Assembly (NCBI GenBank): GCA_020356105.1
Contig: CP070634.1
Span: 1,600,098-1,651,841 of the forward strand
Direction of reading: 5' to 3'
DNA from: Rhodospirillales bacterium
GTDB lineage: Bacteria; Pseudomonadota; Alphaproteobacteria; UBA8366; JADFVY01
DNA: 51,744 nt
In this document: positions 8,437 through 16,998 of the stretch, one piece after another
How the letters are laid out: each line of letters begins with the position of its first letter
Numbering within the stretch: position 1 is the first letter of the stretch
Program-made: the position numbers and the translations under genes
The notes under the pieces: model-generated
Told to the model about the DNA's origin: nothing
Seen by the model: only the letters and a program-made list of their open reading frames with translations
Databases searched by the model: none

Positions 8437-8706
8437 GAACTGGAAATCCTCCGCTGCTACTTCGTTCTGATTTATGGTCGGACTGAAACTCAGCTCAGCG
8501 TCACGAGCGATCTTCCCGGGCGTGCCTTAGGAGCTTCCGCTCCGCGGGTCATAGCAGACGCCCAGGGATTTGAGGTCGGTTTAGGGGCCGAAAGCAGAAC
8601 CAGTCTAACGCCACGCCGAACGGGTGCTCATAGCCAGAAGCAGACATAGGCCCTACCAAGAAAATCGGCTTGGACATTAAGATATGTCCAAGCCGGTCGC
8701 GTAATT
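8437..8706. other. Intergenic gap between nitrilase and methyltransferase genes
   Basis: No gene is seen. Most of the gap is taken by the second copy of the intergenic repeat. Confidence 0.5.
8499..8640. repeat. Intergenic repeat, copy 2
   Basis: TCACGAGCG at 8501, then GGGATTTGAGG at 8565, GTCGGTTTAG, GAAAGCAGAACC, and GGGTGCTCATAGCCAGAAG ending at 8640. Block order and spacing match copy 1 at 6142-6285, with many scattered differences. Confidence 0.65.
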
Positions 8707-9438
8707 ATGGGGAATGGCATGTCATCGAATAAGGTTCCTCATAAAGCAGTTCAACGAGGCTCCCCTCGCCAATGGGTCGGTATAGTTGTGGTGTATCTCT
8801 CTATCCCATTGGCTTTATTGCTATGCGGAGGGGATTTCGGTTGGTGGCAGGCGTGGATCTATTCCCTGCTGTTGGTTGCCGCAGGCATAGGGGGGCGTAG
8901 TTGGGCGGAACAGCGGCATCCGGGCTTGATGGCCGAACGACAAAATACTGACAATATCCAAAGCGCGAAAGCTTGGGACAAAGTGCTTGCTCCGCTGATG
9001 GCGCTGAGTCTTGGGTTCCCACTGGTCATTGTGGCAGGGCTGGATCACCGCTATGGCTGGTCCCCCGAATTTCCGTTATGGCTCATCGTGCTCGGGTTCG
9101 TCTTGCTCTCGCTCGGATACGCTTTCGCAACGTGGGCATTGGCAGAGAACCGCTTTTTTTCCAGCGTGGTGCGCATTCAGACGGATCGCGGGCATGTGGT
9201 GTGTGACAGCGGCCCATACCGGATTGTGCGGCATCCAGGCTATGCAGGAAGTATTCTGTCACTGCCGGGTATTGTCCTGGCCTTATGCTCGGTGTGGACA
9301 CTTATTCCCGCTGCGGTGGCGTTGATTATCGCAGTGACCAGAACCGCACTGGAAGACCGGACTCTTCAGGAAGAGTTGCCGGGCTATCGAGACTATGCAC
9401 AGCGCGTGCGCTATCGGTTAATTCCAGGGATGTACTGA
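8707..9438 (+). CDS. Isoprenylcysteine carboxyl methyltransferase-like membrane protein
   Basis: 243-residue integral membrane protein of the ICMT/PEMT-like methyltransferase superfamily. Hydrophobic segments lie near residues 24-40, 46-62, 94-111, 123-142 and 183-213. The cofactor-binding signature GPYRIVRHPGYAG (169-181) and the terminal RTALEDRTLQEELPGY...RLIPGMY are characteristic. Bacteria lack prenylated CaaX proteins, so the substrate is probably a small molecule or lipid and is unknown here. Two starts are possible (8707 or the ATG four codons later). It stands alone in the accessory stretch, flanked on both sides by repeat-like gaps. Confidence 0.82.
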   Translation: MGNGMSSNKVPHKAVQRGSPRQWVGIVVVYLSIPLALLLCGGDFGWWQAWIYSLLLVAAGIGGRSWAEQRHPGLMAERQNTDNIQSAKAWDKVLAPLMALSLGFPLVIVAGLDHRYGWSPEFPLWLIVLGFVLLSLGYAFATWALAENRFFSSVVRIQTDRGHVVCDSGPYRIVRHPGYAGSILSLPGIVLALCSVWTLIPAAVALIIAVTRTALEDRTLQEELPGYRDYAQRVRYRLIPGMY

Positions 9439-9728
9439 AGGGCCTCGCCCCTGCGGTTTGCTGGTTTCTTTGAGCAATAGGCGAGCCCTGGTCTGTCATG
9501 CCGGTACTCGGGCCACAACAATGCCCTGAACAAAGAGAGTCTATCCCAGTGGTTGGGCTCTGATTACCGCCCTGTCGGTCAGGTGGTTGTGACGTGATGG
9601 CCGCTCCGGGTCACGAGCGGTCGTGCGATTAGCCACGCACAGAGGTCTGCGGTCGCGCCGAGAGCGGACATGATCCGGAGAATCTGGATCGCACCCGGCA
9701 TTCTTCCGCAGCCGCGTTCACCCTGCTG
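9439..9728. other. Intergenic region at the right edge of the accessory stretch
   Basis: No gene is seen. It contains GGGTCACGAGCGG at 9608-9620, shared with the starts of the two intergenic repeats, plus another AGCGGACAT word near 9662. After this point the base composition returns to backbone type. Confidence 0.45.
9597..9670. repeat. Intergenic repeat, partial copy 3
   Basis: Shares GGGTCACGAGCGG with copy 1, and the AGCGGACAT word near its end recalls the AGCGGACA in copy 1. The downstream blocks with GTCGGTTTAG and GCTCATAGCC are absent, so this is either a short or a diverged copy. Confidence 0.4.
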
Positions 9729-10541
9729 TCACGTCCCGATCTTGAGCGGCGCCACCAGCCCCCTGAGCGCGGCGATGACGCTGAGCGCCGTCAGCTTGCC
9801 GGTGCGCGGGTTCTCTTCCGACGGCACGTTCTCGATCGTCATCTCGAACCGCACGCTGTCGGCCTCGACGCGGATCGTATGCGTGTTGCGGGTGACCGTC
9901 GGATCGGCCCAGATCTCAAGCCGCGTGCGGTCCGGCCCGATGCCGGCGAGGCTCAGCGCCGCCGCGACGTTGACATTGGCGGGAAAGCCTCTCGCTCCGG
10001 CGCGTGCCGTGCCGTCGAAGATCTTCAGCGGCTCTTTGAGGCCCTCGAGGGAAATCCCCTTTTCTTCCAGATAAGGCGCGCCGGCAAGGCCGCGCGGCGG
10101 CTTGCGGGTCACCATCGTCACCGATTCGATGGTCCCCTCGGCGGCGGCCCGGACGGCATCGAGCCCCAGGAGCGCGCCGGTCGGGGCGATGATCCGGGCA
10201 CCATTCGCCCGCGCCAGATCCTCGTATTCGGGATGGAACAGCAGCTGGCCGACGCTAAGCGGCATGAAGATCCGTCCCGCCTTCAGCGCCGGCTCGGCAA
10301 TCTCGACGAACACGGCGGCCGGCGCGCATTCGACGACGATGTCGCCATGCGCCGCAAGCTCCCCAGCGGCGACCACGGGAACGCTCTCGCGAAAGTTCTG
10401 CATGCGAAAGGAAGCGGCGTCGCGGTCGCGCGCCGACACCGCGGAAAGGCGCAATCCGTCGATGCCCGCGTCCAGCTTGCGCGCGACGGTCATGCCGATC
10501 GCCCCGAAGCCCCCGATCGCAACGGTTAAGGATTTTGGCAT
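9729..10541 (-). CDS. L-aspartate dehydrogenase family protein (NadX-like)
   Basis: 270 residues, the usual length for NAD(P)-dependent L-aspartate dehydrogenase (EC 1.4.1.21), which makes iminoaspartate/oxaloacetate and ammonia. The N-terminal Rossmann motif GGFGAIG (residues 10-16) is followed by the DUF108 catalytic domain, with FPANVNVAAALSLAG (186-200) and ADPTVTRNTHTIRVEAD, where His221 is the expected catalytic histidine. PSEENPRTGKL near the end is also conserved. The ATG at 10541 is chosen because the Rossmann strand starts four residues later; the frame continues upstream only as antisense to tctC. It is divergent from a complete Tct transporter, which suggests that it acts on an imported amino/dicarboxylic acid rather than in NAD synthesis. 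Confidence 0.85.
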   Translation of the reverse strand: MPKSLTVAIGGFGAIGMTVARKLDAGIDGLRLSAVSARDRDAASFRMQNFRESVPVVAAGELAAHGDIVVECAPAAVFVEIAEPALKAGRIFMPLSVGQLLFHPEYEDLARANGARIIAPTGALLGLDAVRAAAEGTIESVTMVTRKPPRGLAGAPYLEEKGISLEGLKEPLKIFDGTARAGARGFPANVNVAAALSLAGIGPDRTRLEIWADPTVTRNTHTIRVEADSVRFEMTIENVPSEENPRTGKLTALSVIAALRGLVAPLKIGT

Positions 10542-10709
10542 CGCGACAAAGCTCCCCCGAATTCGGTGTCCCGCCGGTTGGCAAACTGGCCGCCGGTAGG
10601 CTAGGTTAGCGCCGCCCCGCAGATCAAGCCAGGCTGCGGTGACGAAATCACAATCCTGGACCGGCGGGTCGCCGGCGCCAGCGAACACACCACTAGGGAG
10701 CAAGACCAA

Positions 10710-11672
10710 ATGATTCGCAAAACTTTCTTCGGGGTTGCCGCGGCTGCGGCGATGACGCTGGGCTCGGCCGGCGCGATGGCGGCCGACATCCCCTGCGGGA
10801 CCGCCAAGCTGATCGTGCCTTGGGGCGCCGGCGGCGGCACCGACGTGATCTTCCGGATCCTCGTCGATTCGGCGAACAAGCATGGCGCGAAACCGCAGAT
10901 CCAGGTCGTCAATATCGGCGGGCAGGGCGGCAACAAGGGCGCCAAGGAAGCGGTCAAGGCGAAGCCGGACGGCTGCACCATCTTCGCGATCCACCAGAGC
11001 GCGATCAGCAGCTTCCTGACCGGCCGCGTCGACTTCACCTGGGACTCGTTCGAGCCGGTGGCCCTGATGACCCGCACGCCCACGATTTATGGCGCCAACG
11101 CCAAGGTTCCGTACAGCAATCTCAAAGAGCTGGCGGCCTATGCGAAGGAGAACCCGAATGAGGTTCTTGCCGGCGGTACCCTGGGCTCGACCAGCCATTT
11201 CGCGATGCTGGAGCTGCAGGACGCGGCGGGTGTCGAATTCAAGCACATCTCCTATGACGGCACGCGCGAGCGCATGACGGCGCTGCTCGCCAACAACATC
11301 CATATCGGCGAGATCAACCTGGCCGCGGCCAAGAAATACATCCAGACCGGCGAGCTGAAGGCCCTGGCCATCACGACCGAGGCGCGCAACCCCGAGATTC
11401 CCGACATGCCGACGGCGAAGGAGCAGGGCTACGACCTGGTCATCGGCGTCGACCGCGGTATCGTGCTGCCGAAGGGCGCCTCCAAGGAGGTCATCGATCA
11501 CTACATCGGGATTTTCCGCACCGTCGCCAACGATGCCGACGTGCAGAAGCAGATGGAGGCCAAGGGCACGTCGATGCCGTTCATGGCGGGCGCCGATTAC
11601 CGCGCCTATTTCGAGCGGACCTTCGAGAAGTGGAAGCAGATCGCCAAGAATGTCGGCATGTATAAGGGCTGA
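10710..11672 (+). CDS. tctC: Tripartite tricarboxylate transporter substrate-binding protein
   Basis: 320-residue periplasmic binding protein of the Bug/TctC family. A Sec signal peptide ends near AMA|ADIPC (residues 1-25). The mature protein has LIVPWGAGGGTDVIFR, the ligand-pocket loop of Bug proteins, plus NIGGQGGNKGAKEAVKAKPDG and GTLGSTSHF, the two carboxylate-binding loops. It delivers a carboxylate to the TctA/TctB membrane subunits encoded next. A strong hairpin separates it from tctB. The real ligand is unknown; the divergent aspartate dehydrogenase hints at a dicarboxylate or an aspartate analogue. Confidence 0.92.
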   Translation: MIRKTFFGVAAAAAMTLGSAGAMAADIPCGTAKLIVPWGAGGGTDVIFRILVDSANKHGAKPQIQVVNIGGQGGNKGAKEAVKAKPDGCTIFAIHQSAISSFLTGRVDFTWDSFEPVALMTRTPTIYGANAKVPYSNLKELAAYAKENPNEVLAGGTLGSTSHFAMLELQDAAGVEFKHISYDGTRERMTALLANNIHIGEINLAAAKKYIQTGELKALAITTEARNPEIPDMPTAKEQGYDLVIGVDRGIVLPKGASKEVIDHYIGIFRTVANDADVQKQMEAKGTSMPFMAGADYRAYFERTFEKWKQIAKNVGMYKG

Positions 11673-11688
11673 CGGCACATAGGACGGC

Positions 11689-11716
11689 CCGGCCCGGGCG
11701 CGAAAGCCCGGGCCGG
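11689..11716 (+). other. GC-rich hairpin between tctC and tctB
   Basis: An 11-bp perfect stem CCGGCCCGGGC/GCCCGGGCCGG with a GCGAAA loop, 17 bases after the tctC stop. There is no T-run, so it is more likely an mRNA-protecting or attenuating element than a full terminator. Such hairpins often keep binding-protein mRNA more abundant than that of the membrane subunits. Confidence 0.7.
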
Positions 11717-11752
11717 TATCCTGACCGCCATCACGATCCTGGGAGGCGACCG

Positions 11753-12232
11753 GTGAAGGCCCTCAACCGCGATACCATCGTTGCGGTGATCCTGCTGCTG
11801 TTTTGCGGCGCGTTCTACGCCGCCAGCTTTCGGATCGAGGAGACGACCTACGCGACCATCGGGGCCGAGGTCTGGCCGCGCCTGATTCTTGCCGTGATGT
11901 TCGCGCTGTCGGCGATCTACCTCGTGCAATCGGTGCGCAAGGGGCCGCCGGTCGCGGAACGGCCCTCGGGCGGGTTCTTTGGCCGCTACCGCAACGCCAT
12001 CCTGTGCTACCTCCTGTTCCTGGCCTTCCTGCTGACGCTGGACGTGCTTGGCATGCTGCTCGGCGGCATCGCCTTTGTCTTCCTCGCGCTTAGCGTCCTC
12101 GGCGAGCGCAGCCCGAAGATGCTTGCAACCCATGCCGTCGTTGCCATCGTCTCGGTCGGCGCCATGTGGTCGATCTTCACCTTCGCCCTCAAGGTCATCC
12201 TGCCCCCGGGTATCATCCTGAGCGTCTGGTAG
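11753..12232 (+). CDS. tctB: Tripartite tricarboxylate transporter small membrane subunit
   Basis: 159 residues with four hydrophobic segments (about 8-24, 40-58, 82-115 as a pair, and 125-150), the expected topology and size for TctB, the small integral membrane subunit. The start is GTG at 11753 with GGGAGG seven bases upstream. It lies between tctC and tctA, 10 bases before the latter. It has little sequence conservation beyond topology; identification rests on context and the N-terminal pattern. Confidence 0.85.
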   Translation: MKALNRDTIVAVILLLFCGAFYAASFRIEETTYATIGAEVWPRLILAVMFALSAIYLVQSVRKGPPVAERPSGGFFGRYRNAILCYLLFLAFLLTLDVLGMLLGGIAFVFLALSVLGERSPKMLATHAVVAIVSVGAMWSIFTFALKVILPPGIILSVW

Positions 12233-12241
12233 GAGGGAGCC

Positions 12242-13927
12242 GTGCTGATCGAGAACGTCGCCGATGCCTTCGTTGCCGTCTTCGAGCTGAAGATCCTCGG
12301 CCTGATGGCGCTGGGTGTGCTGGCGGGGCTGATCGCCGGCGCCATTCCGGGGTTCACCATCACCATGGCAGTGGTGCTGACCCTGCCGTTTACCTTCGGC
12401 CTGTCGACCATCGAGGGCCTGTCGACGATGATCGGAGTCTTCGTCGGCGGCTTGTCGGGCGGGCTGATGTCCGGCATCCTGACCGGCATTCCGGGCACGC
12501 CGTCCTCCGTTGCGACAACGTTCGATGGCTTCCCGATGGCCCGCGCAGGCCGGCCCGGCCTGGCCCTCGGCATCGGTGTCTGGTCGTCGTTCATGGGCGG
12601 CATCATCAGCGCCGTCCTGCTGATGACACTGGCGCCGCAGCTGGCCCGGATCGGGCTCGAATTCGGGCCGTGGGACTATTTCGCGCTGGTCCTGTTCGCG
12701 CTGACAATCACCGCGAGCCTGGCCGGCGAGAATTTGGTCAAGGGGCTGATCGCGGGGGCGCTGGGCCTGCTGGTCGCGACCATCGGCGAGGACGACATCA
12801 ACGGTGTCGCGCGGTTCAATTTCGGCACCGACGCGCTGAAGCAGGGCTTCGCCTTCCTGCCCGTGCTGGTCGGCCTGTTCGCCTTCAGCCAGCTGATGAG
12901 CGACGTGCAGGACACGAAATCCGCGCGCAAACCGCTGATGGAAAAAGGCGCCAAGGCGGTGCGGGTGGAGCATTTCGCGGCCATCCGCGCGATCGCGGGG
13001 AACTGGATCAACCTGATCCGCTCGTCGCTGATCGGCGTCTTCACCGGCATCCTGCCGGCGGCCGGCGGCTCCATCTCCAATATCCTGGCCTACGACCAGG
13101 CCAAGAAGGCATCGAAGCGGCCGGAGAAGTTCGGCACCGGTTATTCGGAAGGTATCGTCGCCTCGGAGGCGGCCAACAACGCCACCGCCGGCGGCGCCCT
13201 GATCACAATGATGGCGCTCGGCATCCCCGGCGACATTGTCACAGCGATCATGCTGGGCGCGCTGCTGATCCACGATGTGGTGCCCAGCCCGTCCTTTATC
13301 GGCGACCAGCCGGTGCTGGCGTACAGCATCTTCCTTGCCTTCTTCCTCGCCAATTTCCTGATGCTGGGCACCCAGGCGGTGGCCCTGCGCGCCTTCCTGC
13401 TGGTCACCCGCATCCCGATGTACATGCTGGCCGGCGTCATCCTCGCCTATTGCGCCATCGGCGTGTTCGCGCTGCACAATGTCGAGTTCGACATCTGGAC
13501 GCTGTTCTGGTTCGGTGTGCTGGGCTACACGATGCGGGTGCTGGGGTTCCCGCTGGCGCCGATGATCCTCGGCGTGGTGCTGGGCGACATCGCCGAGGTC
13601 AACCTGTCACGCGCCGTGGCCATCAGCGATGACCTTACGCTGTTCCTGACCCGGCCCTGGTCGCTGTTCTTCCTGACCATCGCCGTGTTTTCGGCAATCT
13701 TCCCATGGTACCAAAAGGCGCGTGGCCGCAAGACCTGGACGCTGCTGTTCCTGCCGGTCCTGTTCCTTGCCATCGCGCCGCCGCTGTTCATGATGGGCGG
13801 GGTGCCGCGACCGGCCGTCGGCGGCATACTTGTCGCAGCCGGAGCTTGGATCCTATTCAGCCGCCACCGCAAGGGCTGGAAGCTGGAGCCTCCGGAGGAA
13901 CACGAGGTCCATCTGGAGGAGACCTGA
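12242..13927 (+). CDS. tctA: Tripartite tricarboxylate transporter large permease subunit
   Basis: 561-residue multi-spanning permease of the TctA family that moves the carboxylate by ion-coupled transport. The signature GGLMSGILTGIPGTPSSVAT followed by FDGFPMARAGRPG (about residues 75-105) is diagnostic, and a second half-repeat with GILPAAGGSISNILAYDQAKK (about 260-285) and GALITMMALGIPGD matches the inverted-repeat design. The start is GTG at 12242 with GGAGGGA just upstream. The C-terminus extends some 50 residues beyond the common 500-510, ending in a charged tail. It is the last gene of the tctC-tctB-tctA operon. Confidence 0.92.
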   Translation: MLIENVADAFVAVFELKILGLMALGVLAGLIAGAIPGFTITMAVVLTLPFTFGLSTIEGLSTMIGVFVGGLSGGLMSGILTGIPGTPSSVATTFDGFPMARAGRPGLALGIGVWSSFMGGIISAVLLMTLAPQLARIGLEFGPWDYFALVLFALTITASLAGENLVKGLIAGALGLLVATIGEDDINGVARFNFGTDALKQGFAFLPVLVGLFAFSQLMSDVQDTKSARKPLMEKGAKAVRVEHFAAIRAIAGNWINLIRSSLIGVFTGILPAAGGSISNILAYDQAKKASKRPEKFGTGYSEGIVASEAANNATAGGALITMMALGIPGDIVTAIMLGALLIHDVVPSPSFIGDQPVLAYSIFLAFFLANFLMLGTQAVALRAFLLVTRIPMYMLAGVILAYCAIGVFALHNVEFDIWTLFWFGVLGYTMRVLGFPLAPMILGVVLGDIAEVNLSRAVAISDDLTLFLTRPWSLFFLTIAVFSAIFPWYQKARGRKTWTLLFLPVLFLAIAPPLFMMGGVPRPAVGGILVAAGAWILFSRHRKGWKLEPPEEHEVHLEET

Positions 13928-13950
13928 CAGGCGTTCCGGAATGGCGGCCC

Positions 13951-14859
13951 CTACTTGCGGGCCAGCGGATGTTTCTCGGCGACCAGCCGGGCGAGGCGCT
14001 CGTTGAGCACATGGGTGTAGATCTGGGTCGTCGATATATCGGAATGACCGAGCATCTGCTGCACCGCGCGCAGGTCGGCGCCATGTGCCAGCAGGTGGCT
14101 GGCGAAGGCGTGGCGCAGCACGTGCGGGCTGACCTTTGTCGGGTCGATGCCGGCGGCGGCCGCCAGCTCCTTGAGCATCTGGCCGAAGCGTTGGCGCGTC
14201 AGGTGACCCGCGTTGCCGGATGACGGAAACAGCCATCTCGACTCGTTGACACCGGGCGACAGGAAGTCCGTCCGTGCCGCCTTGTACGCCGCGAGCGCGC
14301 GGCGCGCCTTCGCGGTCAGCGGGACCAGCCGTTCCTTGCCGCCCTTGCCGCGCACCACAATGAACTCCTGATCCCTTGCCACCGCGGCATAGGGCAGCGC
14401 GACCAGCTCCGAGACCCGCATGCCGGTCGCATACAGCAGTTCCATCAACGCCTTCATGCGGATTCCCGCGGCACCCGGCGCGTCGCCGGCGCGGGCCAGC
14501 ATCTCGGCCACCTCCGCCTCGCTCAACAGTCGCGGCAGCGCGCGGCCGCGGCGCGGATGGTCGATCGTCGCCGTGGGGTCGTCGGGGCGGAGGCCCTCGC
14601 CGAACAGAAACTTGTGGAACTGCCGGACCGCCGAGAGGCGGCGGGCGCTGCTGCTGGCCGCGGCCCCGGCCCGCGACATCGCCTCCAGCCAGGACCGGAT
14701 GTCGGCCGCCGTCGCGGTCCGCGCCGTGCGCCCGCGCCGCGCGAGATGCTTCAGATAGGCGTCGAGATCGCGGCGATACGATGCGAGCGTGTTGGCCGCC
14801 GCACCCCGCTCGGCGGAGAGCATCTCGAGGAACGTTTCCTGGTCGCCGCCCGCCGTCAC
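13951..14859 (-). CDS. xerD: Tyrosine recombinase XerD
   Basis: 302-residue site-specific recombinase that resolves chromosome dimers at dif with XerC and FtsK. All active-site residues can be placed: Arg148 ([10 protein letters not shown]), Lys172 (RGKGGKER), His246 and Arg249 ([13 protein letters not shown]), His272 (LGHSDIS) and nucleophile Tyr281 (QIYTHV). A SAM-like DNA-binding domain fills residues 1-100. The GTG start at 14859 lies two bases after the stop of the preceding gene, so it is translated as part of that operon. Position next to aroK is standard for Rhodospirillales. This is a housekeeping recombinase, not an integrase of a mobile element. Confidence 0.92.
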   Translation of the reverse strand: MTAGGDQETFLEMLSAERGAAANTLASYRRDLDAYLKHLARRGRTARTATAADIRSWLEAMSRAGAAASSSARRLSAVRQFHKFLFGEGLRPDDPTATIDHPRRGRALPRLLSEAEVAEMLARAGDAPGAAGIRMKALMELLYATGMRVSELVALPYAAVARDQEFIVVRGKGGKERLVPLTAKARRALAAYKAARTDFLSPGVNESRWLFPSSGNAGHLTRQRFGQMLKELAAAAGIDPTKVSPHVLRHAFASHLLAHGADLRAVQQMLGHSDISTTQIYTHVLNERLARLVAEKHPLARK

Positions 14860-14861
14860 CC

Positions 14862-16697
14862 CTAGAGCCCGCCCTCCAGCGCGGCCTCGAGGGCGAGCCG
14901 GCGCGCCTCCTCCTCCAGCCCGACCATGCGCAGCCCTATGATGATCTCGGACATCAGGCCGGGTCCCGTATCGGCGACGCCGCCCCGGCCAAGGATCAGC
15001 AGTGCCAGCAGCGCCGTCTCGCCTTTACGTCCGGCCGTCGCCGCGCCCCGGAACTGGCGCAGATACGCCGGATCGGCAGCGAGCGCCGGCGCGCGGGACA
15101 CACCGTCGAGTAACGCCAACCAGTCCTCCTCACGGACGCGCTCGCCCATCGCCTCGAACAGCGAATAGGCGAGACCCGCGTGAAGCGCGGCGTCGGCCCC
15201 GTCCCTGGCACGCAGGGCGGCCAACCAGGCATCGTGTCCCGGCGCGCGTGCCGAGCCCTCGACCAGCGCCACCAGCGGCCAAAGCAAGGCCGCCCGTTCC
15301 ATGTATTCCGGTTCGTCGGGGATGCGGCCCGCCGCCGCCAACCATGGGGCCGCCTTATCGAACCGGCCGAAAGCGTAAAAGGCGCGCACCGCGTCTGCGG
15401 CGAACCAAGTCAGCGCTCCGGGCGGCAAATCTTCCAGCATCGGCAGATAGACCGCGACGCTCAGGCGGAGAAACCCGTCCTCGGCGGCCAGCTGCCACGC
15501 CTTCTGCATCGCCGCCGCCTTGCCGACCGGCAGCTCGTGACTCATCGCGGCCTGAAGCACAAGGCCCCGGTGGCGCGGCGAGTGGTCCTCCTCCGCCAAT
15601 GTCAGGGCCCGCGCGATTTCATCATCGGCGACCTCGATGGCGTTGTACAAATCGGCGAGACGCGCGGCGCCGAGTATCCCCGCCTGGACGGCCATTTCGG
15701 CGGCTTCGAGCCGGACCGCTTCGGGCGCCGCCGTCTCGTCGACCAGCGCACGCAGAACCGGCAGCGGCGGATCGTCCAGCACGTCCGCCGGCAGCGGCGT
15801 CCCCGTCGCGCGTGCCAAGGCCAAATGCAGCGGCGTTGGCTGCGGCAGCGACTCTATGCTTGCCTCGCCACCGGTCAGCAATGCCCCGGTCATCGAGAAG
15901 AAAGCGGGGTCATCCAACTTTTCGCTCTCCGAGAGGAGATTAAGGCCGAAATTCGCGGCGGCGCCGTCTCCGGCGCGCGCCTGGCAGAACACGAGCAACT
16001 GCTCCCAATAGGTTCCGGCGGGTGGACCATCCGCCGCGGCCGCGGCCGCACAGGCGCCCTCGTCGTCCCGGGAGAGCAGGCGGCTGTCGGCAAGGACCCG
16101 CATCAACTCCGCATCCAGGCCGCCTTCCGGGACCAGGTCCAGCATTCCGGCGACCCCGCCTGACAATCCCATCGCCTCGAGCTTCTTGATACGGGCGGCC
16201 ATGACGCCGCCCGCCGGCTCCGCTTGGCTGCGCGGCGGAATTATCGCGGTGGACAACAGCAGACGGCGGGCGAGATCGTGCAGCGTCGGGGAGTCATACC
16301 GGTTCGGCAGTTGCGGGAGCAGACGCAGCAGCATCGCGCGGGAGGTTCCCTCCCATATATTGATTCCCAGACCGCCCATCGACGGTTCAAGAAGGCCCCC
16401 GGAGTCGGGGTCGACGGCACGAAGTTCGAGAATCTCGATGCCCGTCTCAGGGGTATCGGCGTCGGGCCCCGCCGCATCGGGTGTTAGTGGACCGGCGGGG
16501 GGCGGCGCCTCGAGCGGACGTGGCCCGGCTTCGGGCGGCAGCGGCGGCGGCACCGCGTCCGGCCACTCCAACTGCGCCAGTTCCGTCGGCGGCGGCGACC
16601 GGAGACCGGGCGATGCCAGGGCCACGGCGGAAGACCCCGGAATCGCCAGGGCGATCCCGCAAATCAAGAGAGACTCAACGAGGAAAGCGCGAGTCAT
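14862..16697 (-). CDS. Exported protein of unknown function, helical-repeat type
   Basis: 611 residues. The N-terminus [20 protein letters not shown] followed by small residues is a Sec signal peptide. Residues 35-95 are Pro-rich and disordered ([20 protein letters not shown]). The rest is Ala/Leu-rich and predicted all-helical, in the manner of TPR/Sel1-like solenoids, but I see no clear repeat consensus. I do not recognise a characterised family. It is transcribed with a 46-residue membrane peptide upstream (23-base overlap) and xerD downstream (2-base gap). A periplasmic scaffold role would fit the architecture but is inference. Confidence 0.7.
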   Translation of the reverse strand: MTRAFLVESLLICGIALAIPGSSAVALASPGLRSPPPTELAQLEWPDAVPPPLPPEAGPRPLEAPPPAGPLTPDAAGPDADTPETGIEILELRAVDPDSGGLLEPSMGGLGINIWEGTSRAMLLRLLPQLPNRYDSPTLHDLARRLLLSTAIIPPRSQAEPAGGVMAARIKKLEAMGLSGGVAGMLDLVPEGGLDAELMRVLADSRLLSRDDEGACAAAAAADGPPAGTYWEQLLVFCQARAGDGAAANFGLNLLSESEKLDDPAFFSMTGALLTGGEASIESLPQPTPLHLALARATGTPLPADVLDDPPLPVLRALVDETAAPEAVRLEAAEMAVQAGILGAARLADLYNAIEVADDEIARALTLAEEDHSPRHRGLVLQAAMSHELPVGKAAAMQKAWQLAAEDGFLRLSVAVYLPMLEDLPPGALTWFAADAVRAFYAFGRFDKAAPWLAAAGRIPDEPEYMERAALLWPLVALVEGSARAPGHDAWLAALRARDGADAALHAGLAYSLFEAMGERVREEDWLALLDGVSRAPALAADPAYLRQFRGAATAGRKGETALLALLILGRGGVADTGPGLMSEIIIGLRMVGLEEEARRLALEAALEGGL

Positions 16698-16815
16698 CGA
16701 GTTCCGTTTCGACCGTCCCGCTCGGCGCCGGTAGGTCCATCGTTCCCAGAACGAGAATCCCGGCGAGCACCAGAATGACGGCCGCGATAATGCCGGTTGC
16801 TACATATTTGTTCAT
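16675..16815 (-). CDS. 46-residue single-pass membrane peptide
   Basis: The frame begins MNKYVATGIIAAVILVLAGI and continues LVLGTMDLPAPSG, ending DDSRFPR. Residues 6-25 form one transmembrane helix with a short positive N-terminus (N-in, C-out). The last 23 bases overlap the start of the exported 611-residue protein, which suggests translational coupling. It opens the operon that ends in xerD. Its small size is easily missed by gene callers, but codon use and the tight overlap support it. Function unknown. Confidence 0.65.
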   Translation of the reverse strand: MNKYVATGIIAAVILVLAGILVLGTMDLPAPSGTVETELDDSRFPR

Positions 16816-16998
16816 GCGGTCACTGCGGAAACAGGATTATGTGGGCCACTGCAGGCGAAGGCAGGCGCGCAGGTCCGGCGGCTGCGCCGCGGTTCGGGGT
16901 TTACGCTAGTCCTCGACTATGGCAATTCTGCGACAGTCTAATTATCTGAAGGCCGCATCGCAACGGCCCGTGGTCGTTTGCCTGAGGGAACTTGCCAC

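Noticed and set aside
11606..13477. 623-codon minus-strand frame opposite tctB/tctA
   Set aside because: Gln/Arg/Asp-rich low-complexity product typical of the antisense of a GC-rich gene.
12166..13632. 488-codon plus-strand frame within tctA
   Set aside because: Alternative frame of tctA, Arg-rich.
16845..16875. GCCACTG followed by GCGAAGGC, resembling parts of a cobalamin riboswitch
   Set aside because: The spacing is too short, the other conserved elements are missing, and the downstream genes are aroK/aroB, not B12 or transport genes.
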